From positions 1-35,057 of the forward strand of contig JAEULD010000151.1 of NCBI GenBank assembly GCA_016792765.1: a DNA stretch of 35,057 nt. Reading direction: 5' to 3'. The position numbers were made by a program, and so were the translations under genes. Every line of letters begins with the position of its first letter. The first letter of the stretch is position 1. The DNA is from Candidatus Odyssella sp. GTDB lineage: Bacteria > Pseudomonadota > Alphaproteobacteria > Bin65. Below are positions 16,864 through 25,035 of this stretch, piece by piece. The notes under the pieces were generated by a model. That model did no database searches, was not told the DNA's origin, and worked only from the letters and a program-made list of their open reading frames with translations.

Positions 16864-16935
16864 GCCGCTAGCGCTCCTTGCGATGCCGGGCGATGCCAAG
16901 CGCGTCGGCGGACATGGCGGGTTCCGAAAATGCCT

Positions 16936-16964
16936 CGGGCCGGAAGCTAGCGGCTTCCGGCCCG
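16936..16964. other. Perfect 11-bp hairpin in the divergent gap of the glycan island
   Basis: CGGGCCGGAAG (16936-16946), a 7-base loop CTAGCGG and the exact complement (16954-16964) lie in the 243-bp gap between the divergently transcribed GT2 gene and membrane-protein gene. A terminator-like structure is unexpected upstream of both genes. It may be a leader-RNA element, an operator, or an old terminator. The rest of the gap shows no gene. Confidence 0.5.
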
Positions 16965-17106
16965 CCGGGTCCAGCGGTGCCGCGCACGCTGATATGCCAG
17001 CCCGGAACGAGCGCCATCTGCCGACGAAGTTCGGCACGAGCTCGATCCGCAGCGCGCAGGCGCCGCAGGGCTTCCTTCGCCGCGCCGTCTGCTGCTAGGT
17101 GAAGCG

Positions 17107-19026
17107 ATGGATGCGCTCATCGACGTGTCGTTTTTCGCCGCGGGCCTTGCCTGCTTCGCGGCGATCGGCTGGCCGGTCTGCGCGGCGATTCCGGCCGAGG
17201 TGCGCGGGCGGTTCTGGGCCGCTCCCGTTCTGGGGCTGGCGCTGTTCGGCGTGGTCGCTACGCTCGCCTATCGCGGCGGCGTTCCGCTGCCCTATCTGCC
17301 GTTGGTCTGTCTGTTTTTCGCGGCGGTCGCTTGCGCGCTGCCGGGCGTCCGCCGGCGCGCCGCACCGGCGGCCGATGCGCGCGCGGCGGCGATCTCGGCC
17401 GTCGCCGTCGTCGCGGTCGGGCTGCTCGTCTTGTCGCCGAAATGGATCGGCGGGCACCAGTTCGCCGCCTTCCAGGGAAATCACTACGATCAGGCGACCT
17501 ACATCGCCAACGCTTCGGCCTTCGCCAAGCTGAGCTACGGTGAACTTGCCCGTCTCTCGCCGGCCAACGTCCTCGCGAACACCTACAATCATTTCGCCGG
17601 AGAGCAACTCGGATCCCGGCCTGCCGTCGGCTTCGTGCTCGCGGCGTTGCGCGCGCCGTTCTTCGACACGACCTTCGAAGCCGCCTATGCCTATCTCGCC
17701 CTGCTGCAGGCGCTGACGTTCTTCGCCGCCGTTTTCGTGCTGCGCGCGGTCTTCGCTGTTTCGCCGATTCCGGCGCTTCTGCTTTCGGCGGCGCTGGCGG
17801 CCGGCACCTACCTGCAACTGATTTTCGACATCAACGCCTGGAGCCAGCTGGCCGCGACGCCGCTGGTCCTGGTGCTCACGGCGCTCGTCGCGCTGGCGTT
17901 CGGCCGGACGGCGCGCGCGCCGCTGTTCTTTCCGCTGACGGCGGGCGGCGCAGGCGTGTGTTACGTCTATCCCGAGATCGGGCCCATCGCGGCGTCCGCG
18001 GTCGCGGGCGCGGCCCTGGGCTGGCTGCTGATCCGCGATCGGCGCCCGTGGATCGAGGCGATGCGGGTTCCGGCGCTTGCGGGGGCCGCCGCGCTCGTCG
18101 TCTGCGTGCCCTATTGGCGCGGAACGCTCGGATCGCTCCTGATTCAGGCGCAAGCCATCGGCAGGGGCTCGTATCCGACCGAATGGTTTTTCTACTATTA
18201 TCGCTTCCTGTTCGGGCGCAACGAACACGCCGTCGATCTCGTTCTGAATTCGGCGATCCCGGCCCAGACCGCGCTGGCCGCGGCGATGGCGCTGCCGGTC
18301 GATTTCGCGCTCGGGGCGCTGGGGCTCTATTTTCTCAGCCCCGAGCCCGGCGCGGGCCGGGCGGCGGGTCTGCTCGCCGCGTGCGCCGCCGTGATCGCGT
18401 TGATCGCGGCGTGTATCGGCGCGGGGCGGGCGCTGCGCGCCGCCAACCCGGCCGGCTTCGCCTTCGTCTGCGGCGCCGTGCTGGCGTTGGCCGTTCCGGC
18501 GTCGATGCTCGCGTCGGGGAATCTGTGGCCCGGCGGGAAGGGCGTACTGATGGCCGCGCCCTTGCTGTACTTCGCGCTGATCTCGCCGCTGCTCGTGGCG
18601 ATGCCGCGCCGGCGCCGGATTCTGCCGCTGCTGCTCGTTTGCGCCCATCTCGCCTTCGCCTTCGAGCGCCCCGTCGCGGCGGCGCGCCCGAACGGCATCC
18701 ACCGCAGCTTCCCGCCCTATCCCTCGATCATGGAAAAGGCGGCGCACGATTGGGATCTGCCTCGGCACAAGAGCCGCCTGCGCGCGTGTTCGGCCGTGGC
18801 GCTCGACATCGCCCACCCGGTGCTCGACCGCGTGGCGCAAACCTTCGTCGTCGACCTGGGGCTGCGCTGGTATTCGCGAAGGCCGCTGCGATCCTACTTC
18901 GAGCAGGGCACCGATCTCGGGCGCCAGCCGCCGATCGCGGATGCCGATTGCGTTCTGACGGACGGCGCGGCGCCGCCGGGCGAACAGCGCGCGCACCATC
19001 GCATCGGGCTGCGGCGCGGCCCCTGA
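17107..19026 (+). CDS. Polytopic membrane protein, GT-C-like
   Basis: A 639-residue protein with about 13-14 hydrophobic segments and a soluble region near residues 125-175. That region, containing GNHYDQATYIANASAFAKLSYGEL, has the Asp in a first large periplasmic loop expected of GT-C transferases, though the exact DD/DE motif is not seen. Later come YYYRFLFGRNEH and a C-terminal soluble tail of about 100 residues. GT-C enzymes move sugars from polyprenyl carriers outside the membrane. The position next to glycosyltransferase genes supports such a role, but a flippase or O-antigen-ligase-like role is not excluded. The ATG at 17107 has an AGGTGA ribosome site. Function is an inference from fold and context. 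Confidence 0.65.
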   Translation: MDALIDVSFFAAGLACFAAIGWPVCAAIPAEVRGRFWAAPVLGLALFGVVATLAYRGGVPLPYLPLVCLFFAAVACALPGVRRRAAPAADARAAAISAVAVVAVGLLVLSPKWIGGHQFAAFQGNHYDQATYIANASAFAKLSYGELARLSPANVLANTYNHFAGEQLGSRPAVGFVLAALRAPFFDTTFEAAYAYLALLQALTFFAAVFVLRAVFAVSPIPALLLSAALAAGTYLQLIFDINAWSQLAATPLVLVLTALVALAFGRTARAPLFFPLTAGGAGVCYVYPEIGPIAASAVAGAALGWLLIRDRRPWIEAMRVPALAGAAALVVCVPYWRGTLGSLLIQAQAIGRGSYPTEWFFYYYRFLFGRNEHAVDLVLNSAIPAQTALAAAMALPVDFALGALGLYFLSPEPGAGRAAGLLAACAAVIALIAACIGAGRALRAANPAGFAFVCGAVLALAVPASMLASGNLWPGGKGVLMAAPLLYFALISPLLVAMPRRRRILPLLLVCAHLAFAFERPVAAARPNGIHRSFPPYPSIMEKAAHDWDLPRHKSRLRACSAVALDIAHPVLDRVAQTFVVDLGLRWYSRRPLRSYFEQGTDLGRQPPIADADCVLTDGAAPPGEQRAHHRIGLRRGP

Positions 19027-19067
19027 GCGCGACGACGCGCGATCGGCCCGCGCATTGCCAAGAGACA

Positions 19068-19096
19068 TTGTGCGCGGTATGCCGGATTACTATCTT
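19068..19096 (+). promoter_or_regulatory. Candidate promoter of the GT4-GT2 fusion gene
   Basis: TTGTGC (19068-19073) and TATCTT (19091-19096) are 17 bases apart in an AT-richer patch. The predicted transcript start would lie only about 10 bases before the ATG at 19114, leaving almost no leader. Confidence 0.35.
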
Positions 19097-19113
19097 TCGT
19101 TACATTTCCGCTT

Positions 19114-21468
19114 ATGCCGCGTGCCGGGATGCGTGTCGGAATAGAGGCCAGGTTCATCGAGTTCGGGCCGTCGGGCGGAATCGCGCCGCTTCTGCACCAG
19201 ACCCTGTCGACGCTGGCGCGGCGCCATCCCGAGCACCATTTCTTCGTCTATGGAACGATCTTCAATCGCAGCCTCGTCGATCCGGAGGCGGCCAACGTCA
19301 CCGTCGCAGCGCTTCCGCTCGACCTCGCGAGCACATGGCCGTCGCTCGATTCGCGCCTGGCGCGCGACGACGTCGACGTGCTCTTTCGATCCTATCCGGT
19401 TCTCGATTCCCTGCGGTTTCCGCCCGGCCGCCAGGTCGTCCTCATCCCCGACCTGCAGCACGATCGCTTTCCCGAGTTCTTCGCCGCGGAGACCTTGAAG
19501 CAGCGGCGGGCGGCCTTCGCGCGCGTGCTCGGATCGGCAGGCGCGATCGGCACGATTTCGGAGTATGCGCGCAAGACCATCGTCGATTCGCCGCAGAACC
19601 GGTGCCGCGACGTATTCCTGATGCAGCCGGCGCTGAAACCGCACGACGCGGCCGGCGCCGCCAGCCCGGCGCTCGCCAAACGGCTGGCGGCGATCGGCTC
19701 GTATTTCCTGTTCCCGGCCAATCTCTGGCCGCACAAGAACCACGAAAGGCTGTTGCGCGCGTTCGAGACCTACCGCCGCGCCACCGGCCGCAACGATGCG
19801 ATGGTGTTCACCGGGCATCCGGAAGGCTGGGAGCGGCTTGCGCCGAAATTCGGCCACCTGCCGGTCCATCACCTGGGCTTCGTCGGCGACAACAACCTGC
19901 GGTTGCTTTACCGGAAAGCGCTGGCGCTGACGTTCTTCTCGCTCTACGAAGGCTTCGGCATGCCGCTGCTCGAGGCGTTCGACGCCGATTGCCCGGTGAT
20001 CTGCAGCGATACGACGAGCCTGCCGGAAGTGGGCGGCGATGCGGTCCTGTCGTGCGACCCGTGCGACATCGGCGCGATGGCGCGGCTGATGGAGCGCGTG
20101 GCCACGGACGAGACGCTGCGCGCCTCGCTCGCGGCGCGCGGGCGGGGGCGGCTGGGGCGATACCGCTGGGAGCGTTCGGCCGACGAGCTCATGGCCGCCT
20201 TGGAGCGCGTCGGCGGAGGCTCGGCGCAAGGCCGGATATCCGGTCACCCGCTCGTCTCGATCGTGACCCCCTCGTTCAACCAGGGCCGATTCCTGCGGCG
20301 CACGATCGACAGCGTGCTGAACCAGACCTATGGCAACATCGAGTATCTGGTCGTCGACGGCGGGTCGACCGACGATTCCAAGGCGATCCTCGCAAGCTAC
20401 GGCGACCGCCTGCGCTGGATTTCCGAGCCGGACGGCGGGCAGACGAACGCCATCAACAAGGGTTTCGCGCAGGCGCGCGGGGAGATCCGGGCCTATCTCA
20501 ATTCCGACGATACGCTCCTGCCCGACGCGGTCGAGCAGGCCGTGGCGTTCTTCCGCCGGAATCCGGACTGCGACCTCGTCTACGGCGAGGGCATCTACAT
20601 CGACGAGCACGACCGGACCGTCGGAACCTACGACACGGCCGAGTATTCGTTCGAGCGCCTGATGTGGGATTGCTGCGTGTGCCAGCCGGCGGCGTTCTGG
20701 CGGCGCGGCGTTGCCGATCGGATAGGGCCGTTCGACGAGCGCCTGCATTATGCGATGGACTACGATTACTGGCTGCGAATCGGCCGGGCCGGCGGGCGTA
20801 TCGTGCACCTGCGCCGCCCGCTCGCGAACTCCCGCGTGCATCGGGACACGAAAACGCAATCGCGCCGGGCCGAGATCTTCGCCGAGATCTTCGACGTATG
20901 CTTCCGGCACGGCGGCTATGTCAGCTACAACTATTTCCTCGGCCTCTGGCACGAACGGCTTGCGCGCGTTCGCCGCCGCGCGCCGCTTGCCATCGAGAGG
21001 GGCGATCCCGGCCGCGCGGTGAAGCTGCTCGCGCGCGCCCATTCCCGATGGTTTCACTTCTATCGCCGATTCAAGGCCTCGCTCGCCCGCATCGCGGGGG
21101 CCGCCGGCCGTTCGTCCGGCAGCGGGCGGGCGCGCATAGCGCCGCCCAACGGCAAGCGGGTCGCCGGCTTCTGGCCGGATGCGTGGTTGGCCCCCGAGGC
21201 TCGCATCAGCAAGCCGGATTTCGGGCAGGCGGCCCTGCTGCATCTCTCGGGCCGGGCGGCGCGCGATTGCGAGCTCGTGATTTCGGCGAACGGGTCGGTG
21301 CTGACGACGGCGACGCTCGGCGGAAACCGGGAGGTGAGGATCGAGTTTCCGCCGCCGCGCGAGGCGCCCATCGACATCCGGTTCACGTCGTCGATGATCG
21401 ATCCGGCGGGGCGCGAACTGGCGTTTCGGGTCTCGAGCACGAACATGTTCGCGGAGCGCGACCTCTAG
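19114..21468 (+). CDS. Bifunctional glycosyltransferase: GT4 domain, GT2 domain, C-terminal beta-rich domain
   Basis: A 784-residue protein. Residues 1-370 are a GT-B fold family 4 transferase: FPANLWPHKNHERLLRAFE (200-218) and the E-x7-E motif EGFGMPLLEAF (279-289), followed by DTTSLPEVGGDA. Residues about 378-620 are a GT2 domain: VSIVTPSFNQGRF (381-393), VVDGGSTDDS (413-422), the metal site NSDD (463-466) and MDYDYWLRIGRAG (548-560). After a basic linker, residues about 685-784 form a beta-rich domain (ARISKPDFGQ, then ELVISANGSVL) that may bind carbohydrate. Two sequential sugar additions by one polypeptide are likely. Start choice: ATG at 19114 or at 19129 (MRVGIEARF); neither has a ribosome site. 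It follows the membrane protein by 87 bases. Confidence 0.88.
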   Translation: MPRAGMRVGIEARFIEFGPSGGIAPLLHQTLSTLARRHPEHHFFVYGTIFNRSLVDPEAANVTVAALPLDLASTWPSLDSRLARDDVDVLFRSYPVLDSLRFPPGRQVVLIPDLQHDRFPEFFAAETLKQRRAAFARVLGSAGAIGTISEYARKTIVDSPQNRCRDVFLMQPALKPHDAAGAASPALAKRLAAIGSYFLFPANLWPHKNHERLLRAFETYRRATGRNDAMVFTGHPEGWERLAPKFGHLPVHHLGFVGDNNLRLLYRKALALTFFSLYEGFGMPLLEAFDADCPVICSDTTSLPEVGGDAVLSCDPCDIGAMARLMERVATDETLRASLAARGRGRLGRYRWERSADELMAALERVGGGSAQGRISGHPLVSIVTPSFNQGRFLRRTIDSVLNQTYGNIEYLVVDGGSTDDSKAILASYGDRLRWISEPDGGQTNAINKGFAQARGEIRAYLNSDDTLLPDAVEQAVAFFRRNPDCDLVYGEGIYIDEHDRTVGTYDTAEYSFERLMWDCCVCQPAAFWRRGVADRIGPFDERLHYAMDYDYWLRIGRAGGRIVHLRRPLANSRVHRDTKTQSRRAEIFAEIFDVCFRHGGYVSYNYFLGLWHERLARVRRRAPLAIERGDPGRAVKLLARAHSRWFHFYRRFKASLARIAGAAGRSSGSGRARIAPPNGKRVAGFWPDAWLAPEARISKPDFGQAALLHLSGRAARDCELVISANGSVLTTATLGGNREVRIEFPPPREAPIDIRFTSSMIDPAGRELAFRVSSTNMFAERDL

Positions 21469-21491
21469 GCGCGCCGACGGCGCGGGCGCGT

Positions 21492-21536
21492 CCGGCCCTC
21501 GGCCGGTTGGTTCCGGGCGCGGAGTTTCGCTAGTAT
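21492..21536 (+). promoter_or_regulatory. Small hairpin followed by a weak promoter-like pair
   Basis: CCGGCC (21492-21497) and its complement (21501-21506) form a short stem directly before TTGGTT (21507-21512), with TAGTAT (21531-21536) 18 bases later. This could end the fusion-gene transcript weakly and start that of the next glycosyltransferase gene. The evidence is slight. Confidence 0.25.
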
Positions 21537-21563
21537 CGCGCCCCGGCGCGGCAGTGCGGCGAC

Positions 21564-23495
21564 ATGATTTCGGTTGTTCTCTACGGGAGAAACGACGATC
21601 ACGGCTACAACCTGCACAAGCGGGTGGCCATCAGCCTGAATTGCATCGCGGAGCTGCTGGCGGACGAGGCCGACGAGATCGTTTTCGTCGATTACAACAC
21701 GCCCGACGATCTGCCGACCTTGCCGGAGGCGATCGGCGATACGCTTGCCGCGAAAACGCGGCGCCGGCTGCGGATCCTCCGCGTGCGGCCCGATATCCAC
21801 GCCCGCTACGCGCAGCGCACGCCTCTGCCGGTCCTCGAGGCCATCGCCCGCAACGTCGCGGTGCGGCGCTCGAACCCCGGCAATCGCTGGATCCTCTCGA
21901 CGAACGGCGACATGGTGTTCGCGCCGCGGGCCGAAGCGTCGCTCTCCGCCATCGCGCGCGAATTGCCGGCCGGGCTGTATCACATCCCGCGTTTCGACCT
22001 GCCCGAGGCGCTCTGGGAATCGTTCGACCGGATGGACGGTCCCGGCACGATCGAGGCGGTCCGCCATTGGGGCGCCGCCGCGCATCTCGACGAAGTCGTT
22101 CGCCGCGACTTCGTGCGATACGATTGTCCGGGCGACTTCCAGCTCATGCCGCGCGGCGATCTCTGCCGGATCGGCGGGTTCGACGAGCGGCTGATCCACG
22201 GCTGGCATCTCGACTACAACGTCGCCAAGCGGATGAGTTTCCTCTATGGCGGCGTCGGCGATCTCGCCGGCGAACTGGCGGGATACCATTGCGATCACAC
22301 GCGCCGGTCCACGCCGACTCACGAGCCGGACCACCGGGCCAACAGCTGGTACCTGGCCTACGACTCGGTCGCCCGCGCGGAGCTGCCGGAGCAGGCGGAA
22401 AGTTGGGGATGCCCCGGCGACGCCATCGAGGAAATCAGGCTCGCGGAACCCGCCGGCAGCCGATACCTCGCGGCTCTGCGCGCCTCGCTCGTCGCGCCCT
22501 CGCGCGATGCCGGCCGCGCGGGCCCCGGCGCCGCAGGCGGCGAGAAAACCGCCCGGCCGCACCACGTCGTGCCGTTTCTGGCCAGCCTCGTGGCGCCGGC
22601 GCCCCGCGGCTGGGCCGCCGCATGGTTCGGGGAAGACCCCGAGCTGCTCGGGCTGTTTCGCGCGGCCTGGACGGCGCTCGGCTTCGAACGGCCGGTCGCA
22701 GTTCCGCGCGAGCTCGAAGACCTGTCGCGCGCCGGCTCGGGCGGCCTGGCCATCGGCGGGGCCGCGGAGATCCTCGAAACCGCGAACGTGCTGCTGTTCG
22801 ATTTCGCCGTTCCCGGAACGGACGAGGCCCGGGGCCCGAACTCCGCGAGCGCCGTCGAAGGCATGTTCCTGCGAGCCATCGACGGCGAGCGCAGCCGGAT
22901 CGCCGGCGGGCGGCCGGCCCGGCTCTTCGTCTGCGTCGACGCCGTCGACAACCGGTACGAGCAGATGGTTCTGGCGCAGCTGGCGGCGGTTCACACCCCG
23001 GCCGGCACGCGGCTGCGCTACGGTTACGTGCGGCCCGCCGGCGGCCACGCCGGAGACTGGCTCGCGCGCATGGATGTGGGCCCCGCCGGCTACCGCGACC
23101 GGACGGCCATCCGCGCGCGCGCGCACGTGCCCGGCGCCGCCGCCTACGGCCCGCGCGTCTGGCTTCCGCCCGGTTCCTATTGCGCGCGGGTGGAGTTCAC
23201 GCTCGCCGGCTTCGGCGGCGTCAGGTCGCTGTTCCGGCTGCTGTGGCGGCTCGGGCGCGTGGCCCAGTTCTGCATCGCCGCCGGGGGGCGGGTGCTCGCC
23301 AAGCGCTCGGCTTTCCTCATCGGTCCGCGGCGGCGCTCCATCCGGTTCGAGTTCTCGGTGGCGCCGACCGCCGGCGGCGCGGCGGGCGCGGCAGACCTCG
23401 AGGCCTGGATCCTCACCAGCGGCATCTGCGATCTCGCGGTTTCGCGGCTGGACGTCAGCCCATCCGGCGACGGAGCCGGCCAGGGCCGCGCATAG
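21564..23495 (+). CDS. GT-A type glycosyltransferase with a large unassigned C-terminal half
   Basis: A 643-residue protein. Residues 1 to about 245 look like a GT-A transferase: ISVVLYGRNDDHGYNLHKR at the N-terminus, DEIVFVDYNTPDDLPTL (37-53), WILSTNGDMVFAPR (109-122) in the place of the metal-binding DxD, and CPGDFQLMPRGDLCRIGGFDER (188-209), the usual acceptor-side region, with a His-rich segment following. Residues about 245-480 resemble nothing I know and include an Ala/Gly-rich linker near 315-325. The last 150 residues contain alternating hydrophobic strands (SYCARVEFTLAGF, SIRFEFSVAP, LEAWILTSGICDLAVSRLDV) that suggest a beta-sandwich, similar in style to the end of the preceding protein. 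No membrane helix is evident. It probably acts in the same glycan pathway. Confidence 0.7.
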   Translation: MISVVLYGRNDDHGYNLHKRVAISLNCIAELLADEADEIVFVDYNTPDDLPTLPEAIGDTLAAKTRRRLRILRVRPDIHARYAQRTPLPVLEAIARNVAVRRSNPGNRWILSTNGDMVFAPRAEASLSAIARELPAGLYHIPRFDLPEALWESFDRMDGPGTIEAVRHWGAAAHLDEVVRRDFVRYDCPGDFQLMPRGDLCRIGGFDERLIHGWHLDYNVAKRMSFLYGGVGDLAGELAGYHCDHTRRSTPTHEPDHRANSWYLAYDSVARAELPEQAESWGCPGDAIEEIRLAEPAGSRYLAALRASLVAPSRDAGRAGPGAAGGEKTARPHHVVPFLASLVAPAPRGWAAAWFGEDPELLGLFRAAWTALGFERPVAVPRELEDLSRAGSGGLAIGGAAEILETANVLLFDFAVPGTDEARGPNSASAVEGMFLRAIDGERSRIAGGRPARLFVCVDAVDNRYEQMVLAQLAAVHTPAGTRLRYGYVRPAGGHAGDWLARMDVGPAGYRDRTAIRARAHVPGAAAYGPRVWLPPGSYCARVEFTLAGFGGVRSLFRLLWRLGRVAQFCIAAGGRVLAKRSAFLIGPRRRSIRFEFSVAPTAGGAAGAADLEAWILTSGICDLAVSRLDVSPSGDGAGQGRA

Positions 23496-23516
23496 GGGTC
23501 CCGCGCGGCGGGATCC
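23496..23516. terminator. Hairpin in a convergent gap
   Basis: A 9-bp stem with one G-T wobble and a 3-base loop fills most of the 27-bp gap between the end of the glycosyltransferase gene and the convergent hydrolase gene. It probably stops transcription from both sides. Confidence 0.5.
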
Positions 23517-23522
23517 GGCGGC

Positions 23523-24239
23523 TCACCGGATGAACGCGAAGATCGCCTCCGCCAGCTCCCCGGCGCGGTTGTCGAGCGTGTGGCCGACGCCGTCGGGCTC
23601 GTGAAACGTGACGAGCGCGGAGCGCGGAATGTGCGCGAGCAGCGCCGGGCCCTGGAGGCCGCACTCCGCGGTCTCGTGCCGCGTCGCGATCTCGACGACG
23701 AGCGTGCGATTGGGAATCCGCCGCAGATCGCGCTCGAGGTCGTAGGCGAAGTTCGCTTCGTAGAGTCGGCGCGCGTCGCGCCGCGCCGGATCGTCGGGGC
23801 CGTCGGTGAAGTAGTGCCGCGTCAGCGCGCGGACATGCGCGTTGCGCCGCGCATTGTCGGCCGTGATGCTGTGGCTCTGGCCGCTGAAGATGAATTCGCC
23901 GACGCGGTGGGGCCAGCCGGCGGCCAGCGCGGCGCCGATCTTGTTCCCGAGATGGATACCGTAGACGTGCGCCTGTTCGATGCCGAGCGCGTCCATCGCG
24001 GCGACGACGCTTTCGGCGAGGCGCTCGACGCTCAAGGGATCGGGGAGCGGCGCGGAGCCGGGGCTGCCGGGCGGATCGAGGCCGACCGTGCGGAACCGCC
24101 GCGACAAGGCCTCGATCTGGCGCGCGAACATCGCGTGGGTCTGGCCGGTGCCGGGCAGATGGATCAGCGCGGGCCCGCGCCCGGCCTCCGCACAGGTTAT
24201 CGGACCGAAGCGCGTCTGCGCGAACCGACGCTGAAGCAT
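23523..24239 (-). CDS. Alpha/beta hydrolase fold protein with His at the nucleophile position
   Basis: A 238-residue protein with the alpha/beta-hydrolase layout: the oxyanion region IHLPGTGQTHAMFARQIEAL (26-45), GLDPPGSPGSAP (53-64), the nucleophile elbow HVYGIHLGNKIGAALAAGWP (91-110), a cap, and a C-terminal GVGHTLDN with His220. The elbow normally reads G-x-S-x-G; here it reads G-I-H-L-G, so the Ser (or Asp/Cys) nucleophile is His96. A subset of uncharacterised family members carries a similar G-x-H-x-G elbow, to my recollection, so this may be a natural variant with a changed reaction, for example a lyase or a binding role. The frame is intact and codon use is normal, so this is not a decayed gene. 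It is divergent from the GST gene. Confidence 0.8.
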   Translation of the reverse strand: MLQRRFAQTRFGPITCAEAGRGPALIHLPGTGQTHAMFARQIEALSRRFRTVGLDPPGSPGSAPLPDPLSVERLAESVVAAMDALGIEQAHVYGIHLGNKIGAALAAGWPHRVGEFIFSGQSHSITADNARRNAHVRALTRHYFTDGPDDPARRDARRLYEANFAYDLERDLRRIPNRTLVVEIATRHETAECGLQGPALLAHIPRSALVTFHEPDGVGHTLDNRAGELAEAIFAFIR

Positions 24240-24338
24240 GTCCTATCCGCTGTTTCGCGTGCACGATTTCCGGAATGACGTCCGGCAGGCGGCGCATTAT
24301 CGTCGCTGCGCGCCCCGCCGGGAAGGGAAGGAAGCGGA

Positions 24339-25025
24339 ATGATCGATCTCTATTTCTGGCCGACCTCGAACAACAAGAAGGTCACGATCATGCTGCACGA
24401 GGTGGGGCTGCCCTATCGCCTCCATCTCGTGAACTTCATCGAGGGCGAGAATTATCGCGACGACTTTCTGGCGCTCAATCCGAACGCCAAGACGCCGACG
24501 ATCGTCGACGACGAGGGGCCCGGCGGCAAGCCGATCACGATCTTCGAGAGCGGCGCGATCCTGCTCTATCTCGCCGAGAAGACCGGCAAGCTCGTGCCGA
24601 AGGACGCGGCCGCGCGCTGGGCGGTGACGCAATGGGTGTTCTTCCAGGCGGCGAGCATCGGGCCGATGTTCGGCCAGCACGCGCATTTCTTCGATTATTG
24701 CCCCGAAGACATCCCCTACGCGAAGGATCGCTATCTCAACGAGGTGCGCCGTCTCTACGGCGTGCTCGACAGGCGCCTCGCCGCCTCGCCCTATCTCGCC
24801 GGCGGCGAGTACACGATCGCCGACATCATGGTGTGGCCGTGGATCCAGTGGAGCCGGCAGCACCAGTCGCCCGCCGAATGGAAGGCGGTGAAGGCCTGGT
24901 ACGACACGATCGGCGCGCGGCCGGCCGTGCAGGCGGGCTTCAAGGTCGGCACCGAATTGCAGAAGCCGGGGGCGGTGCCGATGACGGTCGAGCAGAAGCG
25001 CGCGCTGTTCGCGCGGCGATTCTGA
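24339..25025 (+). CDS. Glutathione S-transferase, Nu/YfcG-like
   Basis: A 228-residue cytosolic GST. The thioredoxin-like N-terminal domain begins IDLYFWPTSNNKKVTIMLHE, with the Thr/Asn pair (T9, N11) used by YfcG/Ure2p-type enzymes in place of a catalytic Tyr or Ser. The cis-Pro region is NAKTPTIVDD, and FESGAILLYLAEKTG (the ES pair that binds the glutathione gamma-Glu) follows. The C-terminal helical domain contains the N-capping box YTIADIMVWPWIQW. YfcG-like enzymes act as disulfide reductases with glutathione. The ATG has a GGAAG-type site a few bases upstream. The gene converges on the SDR gene with only a 10-bp gap. Confidence 0.92.
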   Translation: MIDLYFWPTSNNKKVTIMLHEVGLPYRLHLVNFIEGENYRDDFLALNPNAKTPTIVDDEGPGGKPITIFESGAILLYLAEKTGKLVPKDAAARWAVTQWVFFQAASIGPMFGQHAHFFDYCPEDIPYAKDRYLNEVRRLYGVLDRRLAASPYLAGGEYTIADIMVWPWIQWSRQHQSPAEWKAVKAWYDTIGARPAVQAGFKVGTELQKPGAVPMTVEQKRALFARRF

Positions 25026-25035
25026 CGGCGCGCTC

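Noticed and set aside
17958-21533. 1191-codon plus-strand frame spanning two glycan genes
   Set aside because: It is the out-of-frame shadow of the membrane protein and of the GT4-GT2 fusion, both with clear motifs in other frames.
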